Source: Progne subis subis
Lineage: Eukaryota > Chordata > Aves > Passeriformes > Hirundinidae
DNA: 64,000 bases
Reading direction: 5' to 3'
Assembly: GCA_022316685.1 (NCBI GenBank)
Contig: JAKJHU010001658.1
Location: 1-64,000, forward strand
In this document: positions 45,501-58,009 of the stretch, piece after piece
Numbering within the stretch: the first letter of the stretch is position 1
Layout: every line of letters begins with the position of its first letter
Translations under genes and position numbers: made by a program
Notes under the pieces: model-generated
The model's input: only the letters and a program-made list of their open reading frames with translations
Database searches by the model: none
Told to the model about the DNA's origin: nothing

Positions 45501-48500
45501 TTCTCAGGAATTCTCAGAGCAGGCCCTATACACACTCTTATTCTCCTTACTAAATTTTTAAGCTGAAATTGAAAGAAGCTTCTGAAGAAAGACATCCAGA
45601 AAATGTGGGTTAGAAGAAGAGACATTACAATGCTGCTAGTTCTGTATGAAAATATGACCACAAAAGCGAAGAGCCATATTGGAGCAGACTGACACATGCT
45701 GACACTATGCAAGCAAAACATTTGTGTCAACCAGTACTGAGCAAAATAGCCTCAGGAACTGCTGATTTCCTCCAAAAGTTCTTGCACCTAATGCTGATTC
45801 CTATAAGAGCTACATGTAGTGCTTGGTCAGTGTGTGAAAGGGCAGTGGCCAAGAAGTGTTAGTGCTTGTAAGCTGCTGTGCTTTTTGTACTTGTGGGTAT
45901 AATGCTGTAGGTGTGGTAATGTGTATAACATTTCCCTTCACTGATTTGTAATTTCACAGAGGCAGCCTGGAACTTGTGTAGAAATTGTGTGTGTGAGGTT
46001 GTGTTTTTTTTTGGTTTTTTTTTTTTTTTTTAATTTCCTTTATAATTTTCTTTTTTATTTGCATTCAATTATTTGTTTTTATTTTATTTACAATTTTATA
46101 ATGGAATTTTTTTGACAGATGAATATTTCATAAATGAATTATGTTTAAATGTTTAAAAAATGTTTGGTTTGTTCTTTCAGTAAACAATTTTATCAGCACA
46201 ATAACACCATCCAGAGAGTGTGTCTGGTGGACAATACACATACACCTAAGCTCTGTTATTATAAAGGCCCTCAGCTATTTTCACAGGGCACACCACAATT
46301 CCCTGTGTCAGGCTGACCTCTTCGGTAAGAGTTATCTAGGTTTCATGTGATACAGTCAGACAGTGACCTTGCACTGTTCCTTTGGAAACAGTTTCACTTT
46401 ACTGCCTGCAAAATGATTACTAGAAATCCCACACCCCCCTCCCCCCCTTTTTTTTAAAAAAAAATACCCTTTTATCAGTGATACCTGTTTCTTGTCCTCT
46501 CACTTTTGCAAAGCACTCTTGTCACCTGTGAAGCAAAAAAATACTGGCTCATCTTTTGGTCTGCACATAGTTTTACAGATTTGGATGCTTTTGTCACAAG
46601 ATGCTTGAACCATTTCTGAGGCTCTTGGAGGCAAAGGGTAGTGTCATACTGCAGCAGCAGGTCTGGCTTAGTTTAGACTTTGCAGTCAGCCACGCGAAAG
46701 ATGCTCTTTGACCTCACTGGAGATCTGCTATTGCCCAGTGTGAAAGAGTTGACTGATCTCGTGGAGAATTATGCTGGTTGTGTATCTTACCAGCATATCT
46801 TGCCTGAAGTAACATCCAAGTGATTTTAGTTCAGCAATAAATCCTAGGAATCATTGTTCTCTGAATGAAGTGGTGGTGAATATTCAGGTGAAATGGTTGA
46901 GCTTAAAACATCTTCCAAGTGGGTGAGAAGCTGCCTTTTAGATCCTGGACATCTGATGCCTATGTTGATTGGTGTTTCCAAAAGCTGATTCCTAATTTCT
47001 TTGCAAGTTTTATAATTGACACAAAAAATATACTACATTCTGCCAACCTCTCCTCTGTAGGAATAGAGTTCTTAGATTTCACTGGTAAATATAAAGCTAA
47101 AACTGCACTAAAACTAACAACAGCCTTTCCTGAACTTAGGTAAAATCAAAGTATGCTCAAGCACTCTTAGCAAGTAAATATTTTGTTATTTGTATATTGT
47201 TATTTGATCCCTGCAGTTATCACTTCGTTGCTAATTTAAAAGAAAACAATGTGGGAATTACAGAAATTGATAGGAACCTGGGTATTTAGCTTGACTTAAT
47301 ACCATAAACAAAGACAGGAAGAGAACAGATGGTTTGCATCCATGGTTGACAACCAGCCCAGCTGGGATCAATTTCTTGTTGAGATGAAAAGAAAATAGGT
47401 TGAGGTACAGGCAGGGTAAACCATTGCCATCTGGGTCAATTCTTGTGGTAACTATAAAGGAGCCCCTCCATACATCCTTGGTTTATCCTTCCTGTTTCCT
47501 CACTTATCAAATATTTATTATCAACAATGGACAGTTCTGTTTGCACACATTGCAATTGGGTAATGAGATAGTTAGGTTTACTTATGTTATTGATGGTGAG
47601 GGCTGATGGCATGAATAATTTCCTGGTTTTTTAAACAGGAATTGAATTATTGATGCTTTGTTTAGGGAGTGATAAAAGTATTAGTAATGTATTGCCATGG
47701 CTGTAGAGTGGTAGTACTAGTAGCCAAGTAGATACTTGCAGATAATGGGCCAACTCTATTGTGTATCTGGAGTACAAACTGGAAATCTGTTCCCATGAAT
47801 ATACTGATTATGGATTTACTGCTTGACGAATACTGTAGAATTTGTCCTGATAACTCTGCAGTTGACATCGTTGCTAGTAGAAAAAAGACTACAATCCAAC
47901 AGCCTGAACTAGGAACATTTTGTTCATAAACTAAGTCACCCGTCACATAAAAGATTCATAAATAAGACAGAAAACAATGGTTAATCAAGCAAGAATTCTC
48001 TGTCTTGTATTGACCGATTGACTAATTTTAAACTTTAGGCTTTAAATTCTTGACTATGACTCTAGTAACAAGGTACTAGGATTCTGCAATTCAGGCACTA
48101 GGATTTCTCTTTTTTTTTCTTTTTCCTTTTTTCTTTCTTTTTTTCCTCCCCATCCAAAACCACTTCACATTTTAAAAATGTAAGCGACACAGGAAAGAGT
48201 GGCATTTGCATGACATCTTTTGAAAAAGGATGTGTTTGAGAGAGAAGTAGTGGTTGAGATTATCTTCTAACACTCTAACAAATGATATTAATGTCCCTTG
48301 CCAAATGTAAAAGGTTGAAACCTTCTCTACCCCATTTGCATTTCTTCACTTGCTACTTGCTGTACTCTTCTCTGTCTTATTTCTCAGTTCTTCAGTAGAC
48401 TCAAATTCCCTCCTGCTTTCCCTAATCCCAGCCATCCCATCAGTGCATGAAGCATAGCAGTGCCTCCCTGGTTGGCAAACCTCCCCTGGCTGCAGTGTGA

Positions 48501-49662
48501 ACCAGCTTCTTAAGAGAAATGGCAAGATAGTAGGTTAGGAGAAAAAAAAAAAAACAACAAAAAAACCACACGTTTCCCTCCTCAGATCGTAGTTAATAAA
48601 TTTCAGAACTGTCATGCATCTCTTAAGTCTTCCTACCTGCCCTCCATTTTTGAACCATGGGATAACGGGTAGGAGCCATTGCTAAAAGTTTTGTGCAGTG
48701 TTTCTCATGATCAAATTGAGTCATGTAAAAAGTCTAAAAAAAAAAAAAAAAAAAATAGGGTAAAGAAGATCTCAGGCCAATTATTTTTCTACAAAATATT
48801 TTATGTGACAACAGCAGCAGCTCCCAAAGGGCAGCATGTAACAACAGAGCCTAATTAGAATGATTTCAGTATAATCATTAACTAGCATCTAACACCTATG
48901 AGAGTATTTCTGTTTAAACTAAAACATGACCTGCATGGTGGAGAGGCCTTGTAAACTGTCGATGAAATGAAAAATGTGACAGTAAAGGTCAGAGCTGTGC
49001 TCATTTGAATTTCAAGCAGGAAGCAGGCTCCTCAGCCAGCATATACAGGAAGAGTGGTGGCTCATTCCATAGGCTCTCTTTGCCAAGAGTAGCTGTTGGA
49101 GAAATCCTCCAGGACTAATTACTGGGGCTGCAAAACAAGTATTGTTCTTTTGTCTCTTTTCCTGACCTGAAGGCAAGGTGAAATGCAAGGGTCCTAATTA
49201 TATTGTGTCAAAGATGTGGTTTTGTTTTTCCCTGTCATGTGAGCAAAGGTCACAAGCTACGAAAACCAAGTGGCACCTTACATCTCTTTCTATCCACCTA
49301 CTGACATCTTCCTTGATGCTCCTGCTAATCTCATCACCTTTCTGTAGAAACAGGGGAGGGAGAGCTTGCTAATAAACTCCCCTTCCAGAGAGAATGATGC
49401 TAACATACTGTGTTCCACTGGATCATATAAGTGCAAAAATTAAATCAGTGAGATCCAGTTTGATTTGCAAGTCCCTGGTGAAATTTAAGAAGACAAAATT
49501 GTAAAACATTCTTTAAAAAAAAAAAATTAAAACATTTTTAAGGAAAGTGTTTTAAAAAAACAGGAGAAAACCATTATCATTAAAAAAAAAAGGCAGAAAA
49601 TGCTATTTATTAATTTTGAACGATCGCAAAGAGCTCTGTTAGCAACATTTATCTGCTCCAGA
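42591..49662. other. Gene-free AT-rich sequence with simple repeats
   Basis: Contains a short GATA array (43084-43098), a T19 run (43909-43927), T-rich tracts near 46005-46032, a C/T/A homopolymer junction at about 46434-46468, a pyrimidine tract at 48100-48150, and an A run near 48737-48755. About 48780-49060 looks like a possible conserved element. No gene, RNA gene or transposon was recognised. Confidence 0.5.
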
Positions 49663-49686
49663 CCCCCCCCCCCCCCCCCGCCCCCC
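49663..49686. repeat. C-tract
   Basis: Seventeen cytosines, one G, then six cytosines. The minus strand is G-rich and could form a G-quadruplex-like structure; the plus strand could form an i-motif. Confidence 0.95.
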
Positions 49687-50288
49687 AAATCTGGGCAAGC
49701 TAGTGCATTTAATTATTTTTCTATTTCATTCTGTGACTTTTAAAATGCTGTATGTACAAAGATAATTTTTAGCAGCTTTGGGGAGCTGACAGAACTATAA
49801 CATTTAGCACATAAGCCTTGCTGTACTGAATTTTGCTGGTTTTTCTTCCCATCCTCTGAAATTCCTAATTTTAACTTTTGACTGGTCTTTATTTTCCCCT
49901 TTCCTCTTCACTATTTTGGAGGTTTTTTGTTTACTTTTTTACTTCCTTTACTTTTCAAAAATTTCCTTACATACTTTTCCTTTATTTTTTGTTTCTAATT
50001 GCTCATGTCTTTTTTGTTTTCTCTTGAACTTTGTAATAAAAGTAGTGCTTGTGTAGTGATGTGACAGTTGCAACAGATATCCTTGATGACTTCACAGAAA
50101 AAGCCAAATCAGTAGCAGATTATGTACAACAAATTTCTTTCCTTTCCTTCATTATCTCAGTTTTTTTCTGTCAAGAGTAGCTCTGGCTTGACTTCAAATG
50201 GCAGATGACAAATTGTGCATATATTAATTATTCATTTATTTGTGTCTCAGCTAGATAGAGTAAAATAGACTCTATGTAAATTGGTGCA

Positions 50289-50321
<33 letters not shown>

Positions 50322-51115
50322 CGTGTATATATATATATATACACGCACACACACACACACGGTATTATGTTGTAACCAGGAAATATTTCTAGCATCAGAC
50401 ATCACCCAGCAGTGTGTAGCTGTTTGGTGGTTTCAGGTGTACTAAGAACAAAATGTGAACAGAAGGCAGGCCTTCACTGTAAACTATTTTTCTTTTTAAT
50501 CATCTCTTCTTTTCCTTTCTGGAGACTTCTTCCTTTGAACATTGCCGAAGAATGCTTAGTGCTACATCCACATGAGGGGGAGATAGCATAATCTTTCTTG
50601 AAGTTGGTGTAAGTCTGCTGATTTTTGGTGTTGAGGGTCTTGTATTTCTAGTAGAAAACGTAAACAAAAATCAAAACTAGGTTATGTACAGTAACAATTC
50701 AAGACTCTTCCCAACCCTGGCTGCTCCATTGTGGTTGTCTGTGAAATCCTTAATGGCATGTTATAGATTTGGGTGTAGTATCTGTTTGTGACAGATCACT
50801 GAGGAGCATGAAAGTTTGTGAGGAAAAATTATATTGTATTTCAAAAAAATATTGTTTTCTGTGCATTTAACTTGCAGCTTTGTTACAGATCATCAGCTGT
50901 TGCATGTCTTACTGCCTAGAGAAAACATTAGGCTAATGACATTTGGTAATTTTACTCAAAGTATGTTGTTTTCACAAATATTTTTATTCTAAGCAACTGA
51001 CAGTTTCCTGTTTCTGTCTTAATTTTTCTCCTTCCACTTGTGCTGGGGTACTTCATGGTCATGAAGAAATGTGACTGAGGGGAATAATGAAGTAGTGGTT
51101 GTAACTTCATATTAG
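49687..51115. other. Gene-free AT-rich sequence
   Basis: Apart from the palindromic microsatellite at 50289-50360, nothing recognised. Confidence 0.55.
50289..50360. repeat. Palindromic (AT)(GT)(AT)(AC) microsatellite
   Basis: Alternating AT, then GT repeats ending GCGTGT, a 14-base AT core, then ACACGC and CA repeats. Positions 50307-50360 form a perfect 54-bp palindrome, including the matched GC interruption on both arms. Confidence 0.97.
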
Positions 51116-51378
51116 CTTAATGTCGTGGTTTGATGCTGGCTAACCATCAGTATTCATGAAAAACTATTAACTCATTTCCCTCTGCTATAGTTGAGCAGAG
51201 GAGGGGAGGGGAGAAAAAAAACCTGAAGGGCTCATGAGTTGAGATAAAGATTAGGAGAAAACACTAAGGGCAAAATAGACTCAAACCTACAAGGTATAAA
51301 GAAAACTTTTTTATTAACAGAATTAAAAGAGGGTAGTGAGAAATAAACTAATCTTTTAGAACACTTTTTTCTTCCCAA

Positions 51379-51412
51379 CCCCCCCCCCCCGACCCCCCCC
51401 CCCCCTTCCCCC
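51379..51412. repeat. C-tract inside an LTR
   Basis: Twelve C, GA, thirteen C, TT, then more C. The minus strand, which is the LTR sense strand, is strongly G-rich just downstream of the region where the poly(A) signal lies. Confidence 0.95.
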
Positions 51413-52144
51413 TTTCTCACTGATAGTACAAGGAGACAAAATATGGGGTTTTTAGTCAGTTTGTCACTCCTAATTTTCTTCTATTCATTCAGGGAAAGAA
51501 GTATATTTCTTTTGTTGTACTGTCGCCTGCCATAGGACACTCTTCTCTGTGAAGTGAACCAATTTGGTTTGCTTCTCACGAGCAGCAACTCTACCCAATC
51601 TAGTATAAATGGGAGTCCTTCTCACTGGCAAAAAAGGCTTCCTGAAACTGATGCTTGTCTACATGACTGCACATGCTTCCTTTTGGCATCCACTTGCTCT
51701 GTCATTCAAGTGGACCTCTGCATCTCTCATGAACCCAGTGAGATGCAGGGGGACAGCTTATTTAACTATAGTCTTTTATGACAGTTTGCAATAGAAAATT
51801 TCATCTCTGGCGCTTGGAGCACTTCTTCAGCTTTCTTTACTGACATCAGTGCCACCATTTTGGTTCTCCTCAGGTATCTATCTCCACGTTTTCCTTTTCT
51901 CTGACTTGGACGAAAATTGTGGTTTCTAGGTTTCTTTGTTCTCAAGGTCTATCAGTTGAAAAGTTCTTACGGGGTTTCACAGTGCTGATCTCACCTGGGC
52001 TCTGTGCCGAAGAGTCACTCACTATGTTTCTGCTACTGACCGTGTGGCCCAGGGGCACCACATGGGCAGCACCAGCCACCACGGCGCTGGCACCATTCAG
52101 TGCCTCTCTTCATGTGGGGCACCTGAAAGGAGAAGCCACTACCG

Positions 52145-52430
52145 CCGTCCCTGCCTTTCTGTCCGCAGCACGGTTGGCAAAAAGCGGCCAAGCAGGCACA
52201 GTTTGCTGCAGATCATGTCGAGATGCCTGCAGCCATGCCAGTTGTGTGGCTGTGTGGCACGGCCAGGAAAGAGAGGTTGCTGCTGCTGCCCCTCCCTTTC
52301 TGTCTGCAGCATGGCAGGCTAGAAGCAGACAGGGAGGCACAGTTCACTGCTGGCTGTGCTGAGACGGCAGCGGCCATGTGGCCACTGAGGTGCCAGGACA
52401 GCCCTGTACCCAGCACCTCTTCATCCCTCG
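52145..52430. repeat. Two diverged 140-bp units within the LTR
   Basis: Both copies contain a CCTTTCTGTC(C/T)GCAGCA block followed by an A/G-rich stretch and a GGCACAGTT block, offset by about 140 bp. Internal tandem duplication is common in long ERVL LTRs of birds. Confidence 0.6.
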
Positions 52431-52639
52431 GAAAAGAACTGCATGTGGTTTTGATTTCCTGCTTAAATATGGCATCACAGAGGTGTTACCGACTTCTCTA
52501 ATTGTCTTAGCAGCATGTATACTCAGAGCCAGCTGGAGACTGGTTTTGCGGGGCACAGAAGAAGCATTTCACAGAAAATCACTTCTCTGGCTGCCTTCTT
52601 CCCTCCCCACCAAAACTCAAGCCATGCAAAACCAACCTA

Positions 52640-55427
52640 TTTAAATGGCGTCGAATTTTGATACTACTATGTGATTAGGATCTGAGCTACCCTAACCTAT
52701 CATTGCTGTGATATAGTTTTGTTGGGAGACAGTGAATTTTGTGCTGTTGCCTGTGGCTGAAGTCCAAATAATCTCTTTGTAATATATACATTACGCCTTC
52801 AATCTTCTTCTTAAATATCTACTTCACTGAAAAACTTTCTGCAAGATACAACCGCTACGTTTCATTAAGAAATAAGTATCTTTTATAAAATGTGAAGTTG
52901 TTTTATGTGCTAACATGATGTTATTGTCAGCAGTATTCCTAAAAAAAATAACTTAGTTCATATAAATACTGTCTTTGCTTTCTAGTTGTTTTAAGTTAAC
53001 ACAACATTTAAACGTTGCTTTTGATATCCTGATGATTGCCATTTGCAGTTTATTGATTTATATTAATAATTTTAACTTTACAGAAGTTTTTAAAAGTCAA
53101 AGTGTAAACTAAATAATTAGAAACATATGGCTAGCAAGAATGTCAGCTTTATATCCCTAATGTTCAGGGTGGCTGGAGTTTTGTGATTGAACAGTTGGTT
53201 TTGAATTTTTGCAAAGATATGGGAGTGTGTGGTAAAGTTAAAAAGAACTTTGTGGGGTGTTGTACCTTTGTAAAGCCTTTTCTGCAGCTCTGCTATGAGT
53301 GGAAAGAGGCACTGCAATCTTTCTGTATTAGGTCAGTACAAGGACAGATACCTATCCTTCGGACAGATCTGTTTGACTGCCATAAGGAAGATTTTCATTG
53401 TCTGACATAATTTTTGATGTTTTTGTTTTGCTTTGTGCTTCCTTATAGCATGCAGAAATAAGGAACTTGATAAAGTAACCTCTGTAAAATATCTGTAAAA
53501 TCTATTATTTACTATAAAATCATATCTTAAAAAATTCTCCTGCAGAGTTTTGCACAGCAATCATCAGATCTGACTCAGGTGTGGTTAATAGCATTTCATT
53601 GTGTCTCTGCTTAGACCCATAATGCTGTGGAAATAACATTTTGTTCTGTTTCAGTGTTGCTTGGAAGGCCAGTTTTATGTGCCTCAGATGTCCTTTGTGA
53701 AGTGTTGGTATAGGCTGGTGTGTGGGCCTAGGACTTTTTACATCCCCTACCATTAATAAGACTAGATTTCTCTTTCAATCTTGTCTAAATTCATTAAAAA
53801 ATTGATAATTCAGAGTGGTGGGAATTATGGAATACTGATTATTGGGAAAAAATGGAATTAGATAAGTATGAAAATCATGAAAAATCTGAAGGAAACACAG
53901 TTGAGGGAAATAGACAGTGATTAATGTCTAGTAGTCAGTTTTCCCTGGTGCACCTTTTGGTATTGGAGGAAGAGATCTGGCATGCTCTGCTTGTGACTAG
54001 GTGTCTGCTGAGTAGTCATAATGAACACAGCCTGGTTGTCCCTGGTGCAAGATACCCACGGAACCCACTAGTGTCAAAGGATGAAGACAGTGTCCACATG
54101 CAATAGTGCAGAAATGGCAGTGGATGTTGAAGAGGTGAATCTTGGGGTTGTATGGCAGAGCTCTGACTTGCAGAACACTGCAAGCAGCAGTGCGGGCAAG
54201 CTCTGGCCTCTGTTTTCTGTAACAGCTGAAAAAGAACAAGGAAGTTGTCAAAACTCAGTATGCTCTAGTGTAAAGCTCAGTATTGTGACTGTAGGAAGAT
54301 TTCAGCACCACCAGTGCTGAGACAGAAATCACATTAAATAGCTATGGGTACTATATGGGACAGTTTTGGCCTATATTGACATAAGGAAAATGAGCTTTAA
54401 GACATTGTATTGGGGATAATTTTCAGTATTACTGAAGAATATCAGTGCAATTAAGTGGGCTAAATTTCTGGAAGAAATGTACCACCTATAGTTTGCTAGA
54501 AAAAGACAGCTTTCAAACATTGTAACCATACTTCTTTTAATAGCACTTTATAAATTTTAAACTCTGTTTCTTTATTTTTTTAAGAATAATTTATTCGTTT
54601 AAAAATTACAGAAATAATGACAGCAGTCTCTGTAATTAAACATATGAAAATATAGATGGAAGAAAGGATATGTCCTTTCTTTTCCTCATTGTCTTATGTT
54701 TCTCACTCCCATGGTATTAACAGATTCTTGCTGTAAAAGAAATTGATTCTTCACTCCCCGGCAGGTCATTATAAAAAGGGTTTTAAATCATTTGGTCTTC
54801 CCGTTTCTGAAATATAGACTTCGCTTTAATATTCTCTCCATTACCAGCAATAAAAAGCCCATAATTTCTGAAAAATGAGCTTTCTCTTCGATATGTTCTC
54901 TGATAAGTAGCATTTCTGCTCCTCATTCACTTGTCTCACACCTGTTAACCTCCCAAACTGATACTCAGTACATCTTGAAGATGCTGTATTTACTTCTGTT
55001 GCATAAACATGTGAAGATTAAAAAACATGTTAGAGGCTGGTCTCTTGGTTAGTAATAAATTCCATTTTTTGATTAAGTTGACACTGACATTTAATCATTT
55101 ATGGAGGGGATGGGTGCAGTGTCATGTTGATATGCCCGACTGCACACACTTTTGTCTTTATACATCACCCTAAAAGGCAGGCAGGTAAGGCGTCTGTGAA
55201 GAAAAGCATTCTCTCCTGCTGGCAGTGATGGCAATTTGCCTGGTATATTCCTCAAAAGACAACACATGCAGGGCAGTTTGGGATGGAATATATTTTCTGC
55301 AGAAGAGCGAGCACACTTGCAGGAGAGAGCCTGATGGCCATCCACAAATGAAACTTCTGAGCATTTAAAACAATATGACAACTGTAATGGTTTTAATTTA
55401 ATGAAACCAGGCAGACACACCAATTAA
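52640..55427. other. Gene-free AT-rich sequence
   Basis: No gene or repeat family recognised. Open frames at 53117-53410 and 53997-54320 overlap on opposite strands without motifs. Confidence 0.55.
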
Positions 55428-56690
55428 TGTAGTGGTTTTATCTTTACCAGATTCCAGTTGCTAAATTCAGTGTTTATTCTTTTTTTCTGCAGAAGAGGGA
55501 TTAGGAGAAAAAGCAAAGCAGGCTTAAGCTTAAAAAATGAACAAAATAGTTTTGTTAACACACATTCAAAGAATGAAAAAAATGAAAGTTGAGAAAAATC
55601 AAACCAAAACAGAATGAAACTTCAAAACACTCTTCCCTCCCTCTATAAACTACTAACTTTCTTACAAAACAACATAGAAAGACACAACTTGTGATTTTCA
55701 GTCAGTTTCACTATTTAAACATAATCATTCATCTTTAGGACAAAAGTCTCTCCAGGGCTTTATGGAGACGTTTCCCACAAGTCAAAATAGTCCAGTGGCT
55801 CCCAACATCACATATCTGTAACTGCCCAGAGTTTTTGCAGACTGTGATGTTCTATTAGCAGCCTTTTTCTTTGGCCACCTATAAGCATCTCAGTGTATCT
55901 GGGGTACTATTTACAAATACTTCTAGTCTAAAATCATCTTTGTCTCAAAGGCTGAGACCGCCTTTTGACCCAGGAGCAGGGGCTTTAAAGTTCTTAATTA
56001 AATCTCAATCACATCAGTCCTCAATTTTAATTAGAATTAGCATTCTCCCCAATAACACCAAGATGCTACAAAGAACAGTCCATTTCTCCATAGTTTACTC
56101 CAGAGAAGTCTGGTTAAAAATGTCCACTTCTTCAATCCTATTCCAATAATATTATCAGTTCTTTCAATTCTAATCCACTGACTTCATACGGTGCCTGTTC
56201 TACGTACTCTCTGTTTTCTTTCTTCTCTCTCAATAAAGGATTGTGCTTTAAGAGTCTCAGGTTGCTAAGAAAGAGCTAAATCTGCCCAGGCCTGCAGTGG
56301 CCATGTGCTCCCTGCCCCAGGCTGCAGGGCTGTAGAAATGCAAAGCTGCGCCAACAGGGGAAACCGATGGAGGTCCTCTCTTCCACCCCTTGGTCTCATC
56401 CAGGGCGGTCTGCCGCGGAGCTGCCACAAAGCTGTAAACAGGTGGCATTGCTGAGCTGTTCTTTTTCCTCTTCCCACCGGCAGCCAGGAGAAAAGGGCTC
56501 AACACAGGCCGCTCCCATGCGGGCAGCAGCTCCCGGAGGCTCGGGCCCCGGATGGCAGCGGGGCCTGACCCGGGCCCCCCGGCCGCCCACGATATTACAT
56601 CATAGCCAACTCCACAGAAAGAAAATGATCTGCTGGAGATGAGCATTTTAAATGTCCTTTCCAAAGTCGCATCTTCATTGGTTAAATTAG
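55428..56690 (-). mobile_element. Probable long ERVL-like LTR
   Basis: The plus strand begins TGTAGTGGTTTTATC, the same type of terminus as the LTRs at 16138 and 51121. A TTTTCAGTCAGTTTCACT-like block near 55695 also resembles the 51121 LTR. AATAAA on the minus strand lies near 55475. The distal part (56270-56590) is GC- and CpG-rich, a feature of some avian LTR promoters. The right boundary is not clear, nor was a duplication found. Open frames of 91-135 codons in the GC-rich part are artefacts of composition. It might instead be a shorter LTR next to a CpG-rich unique segment. Confidence 0.58.
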
Positions 56691-56888
56691 CTGCCAGTAT
56701 CTTGGCTAGCTTTCTGATAGGTCCCTGTCCTCCCCTTTCCCCGCCTCCCCCTCCCCAAGCAACTCAAAGGTCCTGGCAGGGAAACATTTCTACATTTCGC
56801 TGTAACTAGAAAATAAACTGTGCCAACCCATGATAACAACATTGGCAGGTAGTGCAGAAGAACATTGTAAGTCCCTTTAATGTGTAAT

Positions 56889-56953
56889 ATTCCATTCCAT
56901 TCCATTCCATTCCATTCCATTCCATTCCATTCCATTCCATTCCATTCCATTCT
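56889..56953. repeat. (ATTCC)13 microsatellite
   Basis: Thirteen uninterrupted copies of the pentamer ATTCC, complement GGAAT. This creates a methionine/glutamate/tryptophan-like repeat in a minus-strand frame, which is not a gene. Confidence 0.97.
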
Positions 56954-58009
56954 CCTTAAAGAAAAACGTTATCTGTAAATATGTCTATGATCATCTGAAC
57001 ATCTCTTTGTGACTGCCAACTTACTGTAGTGTTCTGGACTCCTGTTGTTAGGACCATGATGCTTCTCTCTTAATTTAGTTCTGGTGGGGTTGCCATGTCC
57101 CACTTCAAACTCATGCTTTCCAGATGTTTTTTGTTTTGATCATCTTCTCAAAGTTTCAAGTTGGACAGAATGCCTTTTTTCCAAGTTAATTATCCAATCT
57201 GAAAAATTATTAAATCTATTCAACTGGCACTAATTTTGAAATTTTAACCTGCTCGAATTGAAATCAGGTCGAAATGAGAGGAATGAATTCCATAAAGAAC
57301 AGATAATAAAAAAATGTTAGAAAAAAAGCAGAACTGGTGTTAAAATATGTTCTTTAATCAGATGGAGGCCCAGAATTAGCTTACATGTAAACAACATAAG
57401 AAAAATGTTGGTTCTTTAAGGTTATCTGTAAAGTGGATTTCATTTGATACAGGAATGCCACATACATTCATATTGGTAGAGAATAGCTGTCCACTGATCA
57501 TTTTAGTATAACTCACATAAATGGAAGCAATCCTTTTCATATGCTTGCAGAATGTGTATTTCCTTAATGGGAAAAATAGTACGTGTGCAAGAGTGAAGTT
57601 GGAAGCTGAAGGTGGCATTCATGATTAGGAGACTGAAGACAGTCTGTCTCAAGAGCTGCACAGTATAAAACTGCTCTCTAGGTTTCTTCATTGTGCAAAG
57701 TGAAGTGGAAAATGGTCAGGAGGGTGTGCTCATCAAAGAACTGGACAGTCTGGTGAAAGTTATGAGATCGCTGGGATTGCCCTTTACCTGTGATCCGACA
57801 CTGGTTTCTATTTATACCATTTTCCTCTTTCCTCTTAATGGGATTTTTTATGCTATGGGAGACATAGAGTTGGAGAAGTTAAAACAAATCTCTCAAATTT
57901 ACTCTGAAGATAATATTTTAAAGATGCATTTCCTGTACTGTTAAACAAGTATATTGATAACATTGTTAGTTTTTGCTACAATATTATAGACTTAGATCTA
58001 GGCTTTTAA
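56954..58009. other. Gene-free AT-rich sequence with one exon-like stretch
   Basis: Between about 57678 and 57944 a plus-strand frame follows a CTCTCTAG acceptor-like site and has reasonably protein-like content (FFIVQSEVENGQEG...), but there is no recognised family and its hydrophobic end looks like chance. Nothing else was recognised. Confidence 0.4.

Larger units (their letters stand above)
51121..52639 (-). mobile_element. Long ERVL-like solo LTR
   Basis: The plus strand starts TGTCGTGGTTTGATG, the complement of a common avian ERVL LTR 3' end, and ends with CATGCAAAACCAACC, the complement of its 5' region. On the minus strand an AATAAA signal lies near 51310-51320 and a TATA-like ATATTTAAG near 52465, both correctly ordered. 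A tentative 5-bp duplication with one difference (CTTAA before, TTTAA after) fits boundaries 51121-52639, implying a TG-to-TA change at the 5' end. It holds two diverged units of about 140 bp (from about 52154 and 52294). Open frames here, including one of 147 codons at 51919-52362, are not genes. Confidence 0.78.

Noticed and set aside
51919..52362. 147-codon plus-strand frame
   Set aside because: Inside and antisense to a long LTR with internal repeats; cysteine/alanine-rich without domain logic.
56257..56664. 135-codon minus-strand frame in a GC-rich patch
   Set aside because: Falls within a probable LTR; GC-rich sequence lacks stops by composition.
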